From Phialocephala subalpina (taxonomy: Eukaryota > Ascomycota > Leotiomycetes > Helotiales > Mollisiaceae): 64,000 bases of DNA. Both the position numbers and the translations under genes were made by a program. Location: the NCBI GenBank assembly GCA_900073065.1, contig FJOG01000011.1:760882-824881 (forward strand), written 5' to 3'. The notes below the pieces were generated by a model that worked only from the letters and a program-made list of their open reading frames with translations, made no database searches and had not been told where the DNA came from. Shown piece by piece: positions 1 to 10,475 of the stretch. Numbering within the stretch: the stretch's first letter is position 1; the number at the start of each line of letters is the position of its first letter.

Positions 1-496
1 TAGAAGCCCGAGATGTGAAATATCAGGACGTGTTTTAAGTGGATTTTGGGTTAACTCTAGTATTCTCGGTTGCGTTGCCAGATTTGGAAGACCTCCAGCG
101 ACCGACCTCAGCCCGCGCCTACATCTTCACCTCTGAATAAATGATAAATCTTCTCATCTTCCAGCCCAACTTCCATTTAATTCCCTTTCCCTTGGGCTCG
201 CTCATTGTGAGTCGCCGCAAAGCCTGAGATATCATCAACAGTTTCCACCTCGTGTCCCAGCCCCGTGGGGTGATATCAGTTGCGGAAGTGGTTAGGGCAA
301 AATGAATAGTATTGATATCAAATCTACCCTTCTAGTTAAATAGGAATGTCCCCCTAATAAAGTACTCTCACTGACTCATCTCGATTACACAGAGTTTCCT
401 AGTAAACCGATGAGTTACCGATAATGTGGTCTCATGCCAACATATGCCGCTTCCCTCTAGGCATCTCCACCGATTCTGAATTCTTCCAACTAACAG
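1..496. other. Non-coding stretch before the transcription-factor relic
   Basis: I see no coding frame that reads like a protein here. The only notable signal is a branch-point-like CTAAC followed at once by an AG acceptor near 493-496, just before the open frame that starts at 497. This suggests that the first recognisable piece of the relic may begin as an internal exon. Confidence 0.3.
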
Positions 497-2460
497 GTGA
501 TCGAGCACTGGAATCGCCAGACACAGGCAGATGAGAAGTCTGTGCGGGTATGGGGTATTAGAGGAAAGGCTGGACTGTTCGTGGTCCACTCTGTACTCGC
601 ACCCGCAGCATCGTTCGAGATGGATTTGCTAGTGGATGTAACGGGAATTGGCAAGTCAATCACCAACCTCAGATTTACCCCGCTAATAATAGCAGATATG
701 AACAACAGTGTCAATCTAGCGTTCTACGCCCAAGTCATTCGTTTCCAAGAAAATTCCAGTGCGACGGAGACAATACTCTACTTCCCGGACAATGCACAGC
801 AAAGGATGATTCAAGTTTGGGCCCATGAATTGGGCTTCGCATTTGAGTACACCCTTGATACCCAGGCTGCAAGAGTGGTCAAAACAATCCCTCCCTCCGG
901 CTGTATCAACGAACTCCAATACTAGCGACCTCAATTTCTCGGGCTTCAACAGCGTCACAGACATGGGACTCGATAGTTCATGGCCTACTGGCCCCGACAT
1001 GCTCTCCGAAGCTTTGACACAAGTGAACGCGAGTCAATCGCTCGATATTGCTGAAGATCCAAGCACCATGCCTCCTGTCAATCTAGCCGACTCTTCCAAT
1101 CATACAGCTCCGTTCACGGTTCATCCCGAGAGAATCAGGACTCCAGTCGAGGTGTCTGATGTCCCACCTTTCTTTCCGGATCCCACCGAGCTCGTCGGCT
1201 CACAACCATGCTGCACACACACCTACTGCCTTGAACATACAGTCATAACTGCTCTGTCGGCTCTGAATCACGTCATCACCGGAACACGAGAGGACTGCTG
1301 TAAGATCACAGAAGAAATTTTGGCAGGCAGTCATCCTGACATCAACGAGGTCGTCAAAACCTATATCTCATCCCGAAAGAGCAGAAACAAACGCGGAAAT
1401 CTGCTCGGCAATGTTTCTGACAGGCATAGCATCTGCGACAATCGCCTCAGCACAGGTTTTTCATCTAGTGGTGGTTTTTGGTTTCAACCTGAGGTCGAGG
1501 CTAGCGCAGACACCCAGAAACGATGTAATGCTGAACCCAAAGTCGCTATGACAACGAAAGTCGGAAGTGATCTTTCAGAACTGAATCAGGCGAGATCTGA
1601 TGGGGCACCTGGTCATCAGGATCGTCCAAGCTCAGCTCGGTCTGTCTCTGGTGTCAAGCATGGACGCGGACGGAAAAGAGTTCGGGATATGTTCAGTCGG
1701 AGACCAAGTCTTCAAAGCCCTGCTGGTGGCACATTTCAGGAGTATGTCTTTGGCTCTAGGTCTCCACGAATTGGCAGTCCGGCTTCTGGGGCATCTGGAA
1801 CATCTGGGAGGCGAGGCCCGTTGGATGCTGCAGCCTATGCAGCGGCGAAGGCAGTAAAGGACATCAGGGCATGCTGGCGCTGCAAATTTCTACGCAAAAT
1901 GGTACGTCTTTGACCTTCACTCTCATATTATAGGCCATGCAATTCGATCCTAGTCCGATCGGGCCTCCATTTCTGAAGGATGAATTGAGGATGGGAGAGT
2001 ATCGGGTGTTGGTATTCTCGGGCTCTTGACTGACGCTACAAGCAAAAGTGTTCTGTCCAAAGCCGTCGAAGAAGTCTAATCTTGGATGAGCTTTCGCGCG
2101 TATTCTTCACCAAGGAGAATATGAGAGCAAAGGAAAGTTGGTGGTTCTCTACCTTTTACAGCTTTTGCATCCAATCCATTGTTAGACGCGTCTTGTTGAA
2201 AGTACAATCGTCTTCGAGCAGCGAGCTTGCAGCCAGGCAGTACCTGCATCTCGCTATACGATTGTTCGCAGTAACCTCTGGGTCCTATGATCCTTCGGCC
2301 AGAGATTATGCGTCTGTCGAAGCGCCAAAGTTGGCCAGCCTTCCACCGTGTCATGCTTCCAAAACGCTCAGATGGCGGTCGAGCAATCGTTGTGGGCGCT
2401 GAAAGGCATCAGTTCGTCGGCAGACTACCTCAAGTATATTTTCCAGGATGAGAGAGAAGA
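497..2460 (+). pseudogene. Degenerate Zn2Cys6-type transcription factor (5' part)
   Basis: Several open segments in different frames join into one protein-like reading. They are 497 to about 900 (ends LDTQAARVVKTIPPS), a shifted frame from about 900 to 1900, a frame through 2050-2370, and another from about 2370. The second segment ends with a basic stretch and the start of a fungal binuclear cluster, ACWRCKFLRK, followed by a GTACGT donor. The remaining zinc-ligand cysteines are not in a clean frame: a CPKPSKKSN piece at 2053-2080 is followed by TGA. Near 2366 the frame jumps by one base between CHASKTL and QMAVEQSLWALKG. I see no single splicing model that restores a full C6 cluster. The family (Zn2Cys6 regulator) is inferred from the CxxC plus basic context. 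Alternatives are sequencing indels or missed exons. Confidence 0.45.
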
Positions 2461-2465
2461 ACATC

Positions 2466-3310
2466 ACCGAGATTTGACAAGACCGGGTACGCCGGAGGCA
2501 GTCGAATCGCGATCTCCAATTCCTGTGGCGAAGGGGTTAACCTGTTCTCCATGCCCTTCGCCGCATGTTCCGAAGCAAGGTTACTCCATCAACAACAGTC
2601 AGCCGAAGGCTCGTCCAGCCTGGACCCCAACCCCAAAAGCTCCGTACCGTGCATCATCTCTCTCTTCCATGAAGTCAGCAGACGACGTTCCAGAAGAAAC
2701 TCATGATTATTTACCGTTCCCGCAAGAGCGCTTTGCTATGTTATCGTACGATCCATTTGCTTCATCCTCTTCTTCTCATGATCCGTTTGGTCCTTCTTCT
2801 TCTCATCTGGGTATTCCCAACACCCCTAGCGCTAGATGATGATCCCTCCCCGGTTATACCGATTTACAACACTTCTTCTCGGGGCAATGATTTTTTCCCT
2901 CCACCTCAAGAGAATGCGACACAACAAATTGATGAACCTAGACGGAAGCCTGTATGTAAAGCTATGAATTTTCTACTCGTCCTCTTCCTAATATTTCTCA
3001 TAGATATATGCTACTTCCGAGGAACGCAAACAACGTAATCGTCAAGCGCAAGCCGCATTTAGAGAACGTCACAGCGACTATATCAAGCAGTTAGAAGAAA
3101 CTATTCTAATTCATGAAACCAACCCGCACAACCTACAGGCCGCTTTTAGGAGCGCTAACGATGAATGTGTAATGCTGAGATACAAGAATTCCTTGTTGGA
3201 GGGGATCATTTTGGTGAAAGGTGAGCTATCTTTATCTTTCTACGGTGATCCTTCGTGACACTTTTGATTTAGATATCGATATCCAGGCGGAGCTGAGTAA
3301 ATTCCAATGA
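2466..3310 (+). pseudogene. bZIP domain inside a frameshifted open frame
   Basis: A Ser/Pro-rich reading up to about 2833 (SSSHLGIPNTPSA) shifts by one extra base at 2834 into DDDPSPVIPIYNTSSRGN, then runs to a donor near 2953. After an intron ending near 3002 comes a clear bZIP domain: YATSEERKQRNRQAQAAFRE. It carries the N-x7-R signature and is followed by leucine-zipper-like heptads to about 3220 (IKQLEET, LQAAFRS, MLRYKNSLLEG). A second short intron (about 3221-3273) leads to DIDIQAELSKFQ and a TGA at 3308. bZIP proteins bind DNA as dimers; the basic region looks intact. The frameshift and the early stop, with the same frame reading on downstream, argue for a decayed gene, though an indel error at 2834 is possible. 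Confidence 0.5.
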
Positions 3311-3706
3311 TCGCAACTTTCCTCTTCCTTGAGTAAGAAGTACAAGAATCGCTACGACTGCGAGAACGCTACGAAACTTCTATGGGGTCAGGCGGAGTTG
3401 TCTTAGAGTTAAGAATGGGAACAATCCGGGGCTGCAGTGCTCAAATTGGGACTATCGGGAGTGATTGAGGTCGTAAGGGAAGAGAGTAGATGTCGACCTC
3501 GTTTCGTGGCGTTTGAGTAAAAGCTTCTCAAGTTGTGGAAATTCCGGTGTCTCTACATGGATATTGCTGAAAGCAGCTTCGGAGAGATGCAGCTCCTCAA
3601 AGCTGAGAAAGATGCCTCGAATGGCCCCTTACGAAGAAGAGCCAAGAACCTCTCTAATACCATGCAACAGCTTCGAGACTTTCTCAAATGTCTGGTCGCG
3701 AATTGA
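3311..3706 (+). pseudogene. Downstream continuation of the regulator, broken by stops
   Basis: The frame used by the bZIP exon continues past its TGA and reads as protein to 3706, interrupted by TAG at 3404, TAA at 3410, TAA at 3518 and TGA at 3704. Between the stops it reads smoothly, for example KKYKNRYDCENATKLLWGQ, EWEQSGAAVLKLGLSGVIE and ESSFGEMQLLKAEKDAS. Each stop is one C-to-T change away from a sense codon; CAG/CAA to TAG/TAA are CpA-to-TpA changes. This fits decay by repeat-induced point mutation or ordinary C-to-T drift. I do not recognise the family of this segment. Confidence 0.4.
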
Positions 3707-4112
3707 GGGTTCATGGCGAGCTTTCACCACGATATGTTGAGTCTCGGAGGCTGGGACATTGGGCGCAGTGTCAATGTTCCTCTCAAGATCGAACATTAGG
3801 ACAAGGCCTAATGTCCTAGCTATCCGTGGGACAATGAATCTGCCACGAATCTCGGAACGATTTGTAGACATCCATCTAATGTCTCCTCCCTGCATTTGGC
3901 TTCGAGAATCCTGCATGTCAGAACAGATACCGAGACTTTGGCTCCAATAAATGTCAAAGTCGGACATTGGATTGCAAACCACCAAATCCACCAACACCAC
4001 ACATTATCAAGCATTCAATATCGATGCGCCACATTCCAATTCTTGTCAGACGGCGAAACATTGAATTTTTCATCCCACACCGTATTTCTTCCTCAAGTCC
4101 TTAACTCCTTCC
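3707..4112. other. Non-coding, up to assembly gap
   Basis: No frame here has protein-like composition. I see no repeat or RNA gene. Confidence 0.3.
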
Positions 4113-4457
4113 NNNNNNNNNNNNNNNNNNNNNNNNNNNNNNNNNNNNNNNNNNNNNNNNNNNNNNNNNNNNNNNNNNNNNNNNNNNNNNNNNNNNNNNN
4201 NNNNNNNNNNNNNNNNNNNNNNNNNNNNNNNNNNNNNNNNNNNNNNNNNNNNNNNNNNNNNNNNNNNNNNNNNNNNNNNNNNNNNNNNNNNNNNNNNNNN
4301 NNNNNNNNNNNNNNNNNNNNNNNNNNNNNNNNNNNNNNNNNNNNNNNNNNNNNNNNNNNNNNNNNNNNNNNNNNNNNNNNNNNNNNNNNNNNNNNNNNNN
4401 NNNNNNNNNNNNNNNNNNNNNNNNNNNNNNNNNNNNNNNNNNNNNNNNNNNNNNNNN
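4113..4457. other. Assembly gap (345 N)
   Basis: This is a run of N. Flanking sequence is non-coding; the right edge is C-rich (CTCTGCTCTGCTCCGCTCCG), so a simple repeat may have blocked assembly. Confidence 0.99.
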
Positions 4458-5230
4458 TATTCCGCTCTGCTCTGCTCCGCTCCGCCCCACCGCCACTATC
4501 GCGCCACTGCCCACCCAGGTTCTCCAATTGCCAATCCTCAACTCACTTCCAGTCCCGCTCAAAGAGATGAATCACCAAGTCCTTCAGGACGTGCTCTTAC
4601 GCTCAGAACCTCTATTTGTCACTCCAACATTGAAATGAGATGGGATATATCATTACATTCCTACCATCCTCATCTCGCGTTGTGTTCAAGCTTGAAGAAA
4701 GGCATTCACCCATCCCATTTCAGCTTCTACCTTGCGTCAAGAAAGAAAAGGTAGGAAAGCAAAATATGAAGGTTGCTCAACCTCACATCACACAGGTACA
4801 GCAGACACGAAACATCAAAATACAATATGCATCGTAGTTCATTTCATCATCGTAGCGATCGTAATTTGGTATAACACCAGCAGCATTCCAGAGCACCCTG
4901 TGTTTCCTTCCATCTATCTATTTTATCCAGCGCACGCTGTCAAAGAATCCGAAAGAAAGATACCCTAGTAATGTACACCATTCTGAAGTTTTCCTTTCTT
5001 CTTTTCGCCATGCAAATCCATCCATCCCAACCATCCATCCCCGATGAAGTATAAAAATAAAATAAAAAGTCAAATGACACGTAAAGAGGCCAGCATAAGC
5101 TGTAAGAAGTGAAAAATGTATAAGCAGAGTTTCCATCTCATCTCATGCCTTGAATGTACCAAGATCCACTCTTTGAAAAACAGGGCCCAAGAGGGAACGA
5201 AGAGATTGAGAAAAGAAGCGAAGATCAAAT
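4458..5230. other. Non-coding, 3' side of the minus-strand WSC gene
   Basis: The stretch holds the likely 3' UTR of the gene ending at 5231 plus spacer. There is an A-rich patch near 5053-5066. No other gene is visible. Confidence 0.3.
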
Positions 5231-7149
5231 CTAAGAAGAGATCTCGCGGTTGAGATGGCGGTGCATATGTCTAGTCGAGCGACGACCATGGCTAGCGGTG
5301 CTGTTCTTAGTGTAAACACTGAGAGCCAGACCTCCACCGCATGTTTGAGTTCCGTCACCCTCGCATGGCATGTCGCACGAAGTTTCGGTGAGAGCTGAGC
5401 TTCCAGAGAGTTCGTCGCCGCAGAAGCATTGTCCGCCGTACTCGGTGCCGGCCATGGAGAAGCCTCTCGCGCTGCAGTAGTCAACGCATTTAGTGTTGGT
5501 GACCTCGCCTTGACCGACGTTCGCAAGCTTGATGCCAGTGAGGACTCGGTCACGAGTATCTTGGTAGCAGCCGTAGTATGACCACCCTGACGCGACTGAG
5601 CTTCCTCCAGTCGAGGTTGGAGCTGCTCCAGTTGCAGTGACGGTAGTCCAAACAACAGTAGTCTCCGAGACGTATGAAGTGACAACGGTGTCGCCAGATC
5701 CGGTAGAGGTGGTTGCAACCTGGGTGACAAGTGTAGTTGGGTGGGATTCAGCTGGAGTAGTGGCGATATCAGCAGCGGTGGAGGTTGAGCCTGGAGTTTG
5801 GATATTCTTGGCACCGGTCGAGGAAACGGGCACACCAGCAGCGAATGAGGCAGAAGATGAGGCCGTAGAGACTTCCTTGGCGCTGGTAGCTTTCTGACTG
5901 CTCGCAGGGGCTTGGCTGGAGGCGGCCTGGCTTGAAGCGACGTTGCTCGAGGTTGGAGATGATGACATGGAGGCAGTTGTACCAGATCCACCGCTACCAA
6001 CATTGACTCCCCAGCCAGTCACGGGGTTGTTTCCTGGAAGAGCACTCATGACGCCGGTGATGACCTCGTTGATTGGGTCGTTGATATTGCAAGAGGTGCT
6101 GGGGTCGTTGAGTCCACCAATGAGACCTGGGCACTTGTCCATGCCAGAATCACCAGCATCACAGTTGTCAATGATCTGTTGGAGGGTGTCGACATCCCAG
6201 CCGGAGATGAAGTCACCGTGGAGGGAGTAACCGGTTGGGTCACCGTTGGAAAGGAGGAAAGGCTGAGTGCCTTGGCCAGGAGTCCAGCGAGAAGCGAACT
6301 CGGGGGTGTTCCAGTAGACTTCATAGAACAAGTGAGGAGTGTGGATCCAGCCTGAAGGGCAGTTACCGTTGGTTGGGAATTCCATGTTTGTCTTGTAGTT
6401 GTCGAGGCCAGCAGCCGGGTTGTAGCATGATGGGAAGTGAACATCGGCTCGGAGAGGAGAGGCATATCCATCACAGTTCTGGTCTGGGAATCCAACACCT
6501 GCACCCTTGTTTCCAGGATCCTGAATACCCACGCCGTGAAGACCATCGGAGTCGGTGGGGTAGAGGGGTGAAGCGGTGCTTGATCGTGGGCAGGTAAATT
6601 GTACAGGTTGTGGGGTACCATCGGAGAGATCCAGGATTGATTTACCACCGGAGGCAGGAGGAGTGCGGAGGGATGGGTTGCCAACGACCATGCGGTGGCC
6701 AGGCTGGAAGGCGGTAATCTTATCGGTGGTAGCCTCAAAGCTGTGAAGGGTTAGCACAGGTCGATCTGCCGAGATTGAACCACCTACAAGTAGTACACGT
6801 TCATGTAGAACATCTCGACCGGCTCAAGCTCCTTGGTAACGGGATCCTGGAACCACAAGGACGGCGTCCAGTAGTTGCTCTTGTCATTCTTGACGAGAGA
6901 GGAAGTGCAGGTCGATTGCTCGAGAGCTTGAGTATCGGTCATGGTAATACCGAACGCGTTTCCTCCTTGAATCGCATGAACGTGACCCGAAGGGCCACCG
7001 GGACTGACGATAGGATCGACACGACCCATCATCAGAGGACCCTTGCCATAGAAGTGGTTGACGGCGAAAGTACGGCCAGTTGCACTGTATGCGGCGGCAG
7101 AAGCAGAAAATGCCAAGATGGCGGAAGCGGAAGAAGTTGTGAAGCGCAT
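5231..7149 (-). CDS. Secreted DUF1996 protein with C-terminal WSC domain
   Basis: Two exons, 7149-6788 and 6740-5231, give 623 aa. The 47-bp intron (GTAGGT...CACAG) joins NVYY to FEATTDK in frame. The N-terminus is a signal peptide (MRFTTSSASAILAFSASAAA). DUF1996 follows directly, with the typical NHFYGKG and SGHVHAIQGGNAF, and runs to roughly residue 330. A long Ser/Thr/Ala/Val-rich linker (about 330-500) is likely heavily O-glycosylated. A cysteine-rich WSC domain (about 505-598: YYGCYQD, CVDYCSARGF, QCFCGDE, CGGGLALSVY) ends the protein before a short basic tail. WSC domains bind carbohydrate and DUF1996 has no firm function, so a wall-associated or secreted sugar-binding role is inference. 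There is no C-terminal hydrophobic segment, so a GPI anchor is unlikely. The gene stands alone with over 3 kb of upstream spacer. Confidence 0.9.
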
Positions 7150-7822
7150 TTTGTTGGTCTGTTGTAGATGCCTAGAGAGAAAGATGGAATTTGCTTTGAA
7201 GGGTAGAGTATCGCCGGGAGTACTGGGAGTTCGCTTTTGCTGGCTGAAATGACTGAAGAGCTGTCGAAGCTGGTGATTCACGGTTGAGAGCGAAGTGAGT
7301 GTAAACACACAAGAGTAGCTGGACTCGATTGGGTATTGAAGGAATGGAAGGGATCTGTATCAACAGATCGAAAGGAAGGTAAGAGCAAAAGCGAACTGAA
7401 GGAGTGTGAGGTACAACGAAGCGAGAGCGATGTACAAATCGATAGTGGTGAAGAGAAAGGTGGGAGTGAATGACAGGGCGGGAGGGCGTGACTTATGTAC
7501 CAGCAATGGTGAGAGGAAGGAACAGCGCGTGGCTGCTCGATGACATTCACGAAAGAGGAGTGGAAGGCGCTAATTCGCTCTGGTTTCTCTTCCCTCGCTC
7601 TGGCTTGCTTCCTGCTTCCAGACATTTACACATCCCGTCTAGGAATGCAGGGGCCGAGAACAGCTCTTCTGGACCAGAGTTACATGGCGTCTCGCTGGGG
7701 GATGGGGGATGGGGGGTGGGGGGTGGGAAGAGTTGGCAGAGCAAGCCAGCATCTTGGTGAGAAGAAGGTGGCTGCACCGAGCAGAATTCAGAAGGAGGGG
7801 CGAGCTCACCAGAGTCAGCCCC

Positions 7823-7860
7823 GCACAGCAGCACACAGCAGCACACAGCAGCACACAGCA
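7823..7860. repeat. 10-bp tandem repeat
   Basis: Three perfect copies of GCACACAGCA occupy 7831-7860, preceded by a partial copy from 7823. They lie in non-coding DNA upstream of the WSC gene. Confidence 0.85.
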
Positions 7861-10311
7861 CCGACTTGGGATGAACCGTGAGTGGGCTTCGCAAGGGTCC
7901 CTGACAAGCGTCAGGTACAGTCCTGTACCTTGCAGCTAAAAGACGGGAAGGGTGGATCGCTTCCAGGGCAGTCGTGAGGCTACTTACTGCAGCCACAGGG
8001 CAGAGAACCTGGACCAGCCCCATTTTGGGCGATAGCCAGGGAAGAAGAGCGTGAAATTTCAGAGCCAGAGCGACGGCATCAAAGCCGCACGGCGTGTTTC
8101 GAAACATCCACCTGGGCGTGCTTCTTCCCCCTGACTTGTCTATCTAATCTCACTGCCTGTCGCTCCGAACGCCCCCCCGTTTCGAGTGGTGCATCTTTAT
8201 CTCCGCCGAACAGGGACACTATTTTGTGGAAATCACGTCTGGGCCCGAAGATCCAATCGCTGAAACAATTCTAATCAGACGTCAAGACCATGATCGAAGG
8301 GCGACAGCGAGGTCACACTGAGCGTCGTCTGCCAGCGCCACATGTACAGTACAGTACACTTCAAAAGTGTTGCTATTCACATTGGAAGGTCATCGGTGCT
8401 CAGCCAAGAGGGTGTGCAAACGGATTGCATCTAACGTCAGTTCTAAAACAGGTTCTCTATCTCTGGTACATACTCTTGATGTTGTGCGACTGTTGCACTG
8501 CACTGCACACTGCACTGCAACGCTGCGATGCACTGATTATGTGTACCTGCAGGTCCCAGAAGAGCCTGAAAGAATATGGCCAATCGAGGCAATTCTCGCA
8601 CAGCCAACACCAGCGGTTCGCAAGGCCATGTTTTCTGGCTGCATTCGCCCAACAGCTTCTCTCAACATGACAAAGCTGTATAATTGGAAGGATTTGAAGG
8701 AATGGAACCCTAACACAAATAATTTCACGAAGCTCCAGAGCACAAACACGAAAACGCCTCGGTCGTTGCTTTGTCGCATTCGAGATGCCTTTTCCTCCCG
8801 CCCTCTGCTTTTTTTTTTTCATCTGATCTCATCACCTTATAGGCGTCCTTGAAACGCAGCCGAAAGGAAACAGAACATGTTTTCCAGATCTGTCGAATCG
8901 GATTTGCGCAATTCCATCGCCTGTACCTGCATACCGCCAGGATCCATCTCTCACCATCCTTCTCTTTTCGGTTTGGCCGCTGTGAAGGATCTGCCGCCAC
9001 AGTCTTGAACCTTGCCAGATCTCCTCTTCTCGTTGGATATCTCCAAGCTCTCCTGCAGACTGCATCATGCTTTTTTCGGAGTTGAGCCTGTTTCCTCATC
9101 GCCTAGAAAGCTAGAAAGTCCCAGAACCCACATGCTAAAAAGGTGGAACGAGGATTTAAAGTCAGAGATCCGCTGCCAGCGAATTGTTATCGATAAAGAT
9201 ATGGAGTTTATGCAGCTTTTATGCTGCTGTGCAAACTCTTTACAACGGTCCCAGTCTACCTTTTCTAGATGTCCCGATGGTGGGGTGCTCTGCTCAGAGA
9301 TTGGATGAGGGCATTGAGATGACGAGAAGGACTTTTTGGAGTGTTGGTTTGAGAAGTATCTCTTAGACCAGAGTGCCAGCGAGAACAGGTGCTACAAACC
9401 TGTTTATGGCAGACTACAAACTCTCTCCTTCACATGGGTCGTTCGGAATCAGGTGCGGAGGACTGAGAACTTGTGATTTTCACAGCATTCTCTTCGTCCC
9501 CCTCGTCATGACTCCAGCAGCGAGTCAACCCTCCAACACCAACGAAATCCAGACCTCCCGATCGACAACAAACCGTTTTTCTGTGGCCCTGCCTCTTCCA
9601 CCCAAAACCGTCTCGCCAGCTCTTGACAGCTCAAACATTTCACAAGCACAGCATCATCGCTTCCGATCCCGATCTCACACCCGCACTCCCATCTGCATCT
9701 GTTCCTATACTAGAGATAAGTTAATCCCGAGTCACACTGCCAGTCGCACTGCACACCATCTCATCAAGTCAAAATAAGCATCAGCCCTTCACCTCCCACC
9801 ACAACTGCCGTGTTGAAACATCCCATCGCACAACCTCATTCGCTGCCCCTCTCCCACATCTCACCTCTTCCTACCTCGCGTACCTGTCAGCTCAGATCCA
9901 ATTGAGATCTTGCTTACAATGACGCATCCGTAAAAAGGACGTTGTCCAACTATTTTCGAAAGACGCTGTAGCCAGCGACACGCTTACGGCTCGTTCCTAG
10001 GGCTCCTAATTTTCAAAAGGGAGGGATGAGAAGAAAAGGGGTTGGTTGGATGGGAGGCTTTTCCGAATGGAAAGCCCCTGAGAATAAAAAATGCCTCACG
10101 AGCTTAGGTGAGCGGCTGCTTCGCGCCGAACCTCTCCGAGAAATAGACAATCATGTGATGAGTACAAAAGTGCAGAAAGCAATGAGTGAAGCGCTTCGCT
10201 GGAGCTATTGTTTGATGTTTCGATGTCCTTGATGGGGAAAAGACATTTCATGATGAAGAGAAGTGAAGTCTTCACGAAGAATACCCCTCCTCGAAATGGC
10301 TGTCACGTTCT

Positions 10312-10345
10312 CCGATAAGCCTCCGATAAGCCGATAAGCTTATCG
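10312..10345. promoter_or_regulatory. Cluster of GATA-factor sites
   Basis: Three direct GATAAG motifs (10314-10319, 10325-10330, 10333-10338), each preceded by CC, and one inverted CTTATC (10339-10344) lie about 130 bp before the CobW start codon. The last two form a perfect 14-bp palindrome, CGATAAGCTTATCG, at 10332-10345. Fungal GATA factors (nitrogen, iron and light regulators) bind HGATAR sites, often in pairs. Which factor acts here is unknown. Confidence 0.55.
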
Positions 10346-10475
10346 CTCCGATTATGAAAATCTTCAACAAAACCCCGCCAAAACGAAACATCACCTCACA
10401 ACCTCACCGCGTTCAAACATTTCAACTCCCTCCCTCTGCCCTTCCTCACTTTCCAGCATCGAAGCCATCACCAAA

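Larger units (their letters stand above)
7150..10475. other. Long divergent intergenic region
   Basis: About 3.3 kb lies between two divergent genes (WSC protein on minus, CobW protein on plus). Open frames on both strands have low-complexity or random composition and no recognisable domain. It holds short tandem repeats (7823-7860; TGCACTGCA-like repeats near 8490-8535) and a GATA-site cluster just before the CobW gene. It is probably promoter and UTR sequence. Confidence 0.4.

Noticed and set aside
5143..6738. Large open frames overlapping the WSC/DUF1996 gene in other frames and on the plus strand
   Set aside because: They are shadows of a repetitive Ser/Thr/Ala-rich coding sequence.
7547..8107. 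Long minus-strand open frame upstream of the WSC gene
   Set aside because: It overlaps the 10-bp repeat, is Cys/Ser/Pro-rich and low in complexity, and has no domain; it looks like promoter shadow.
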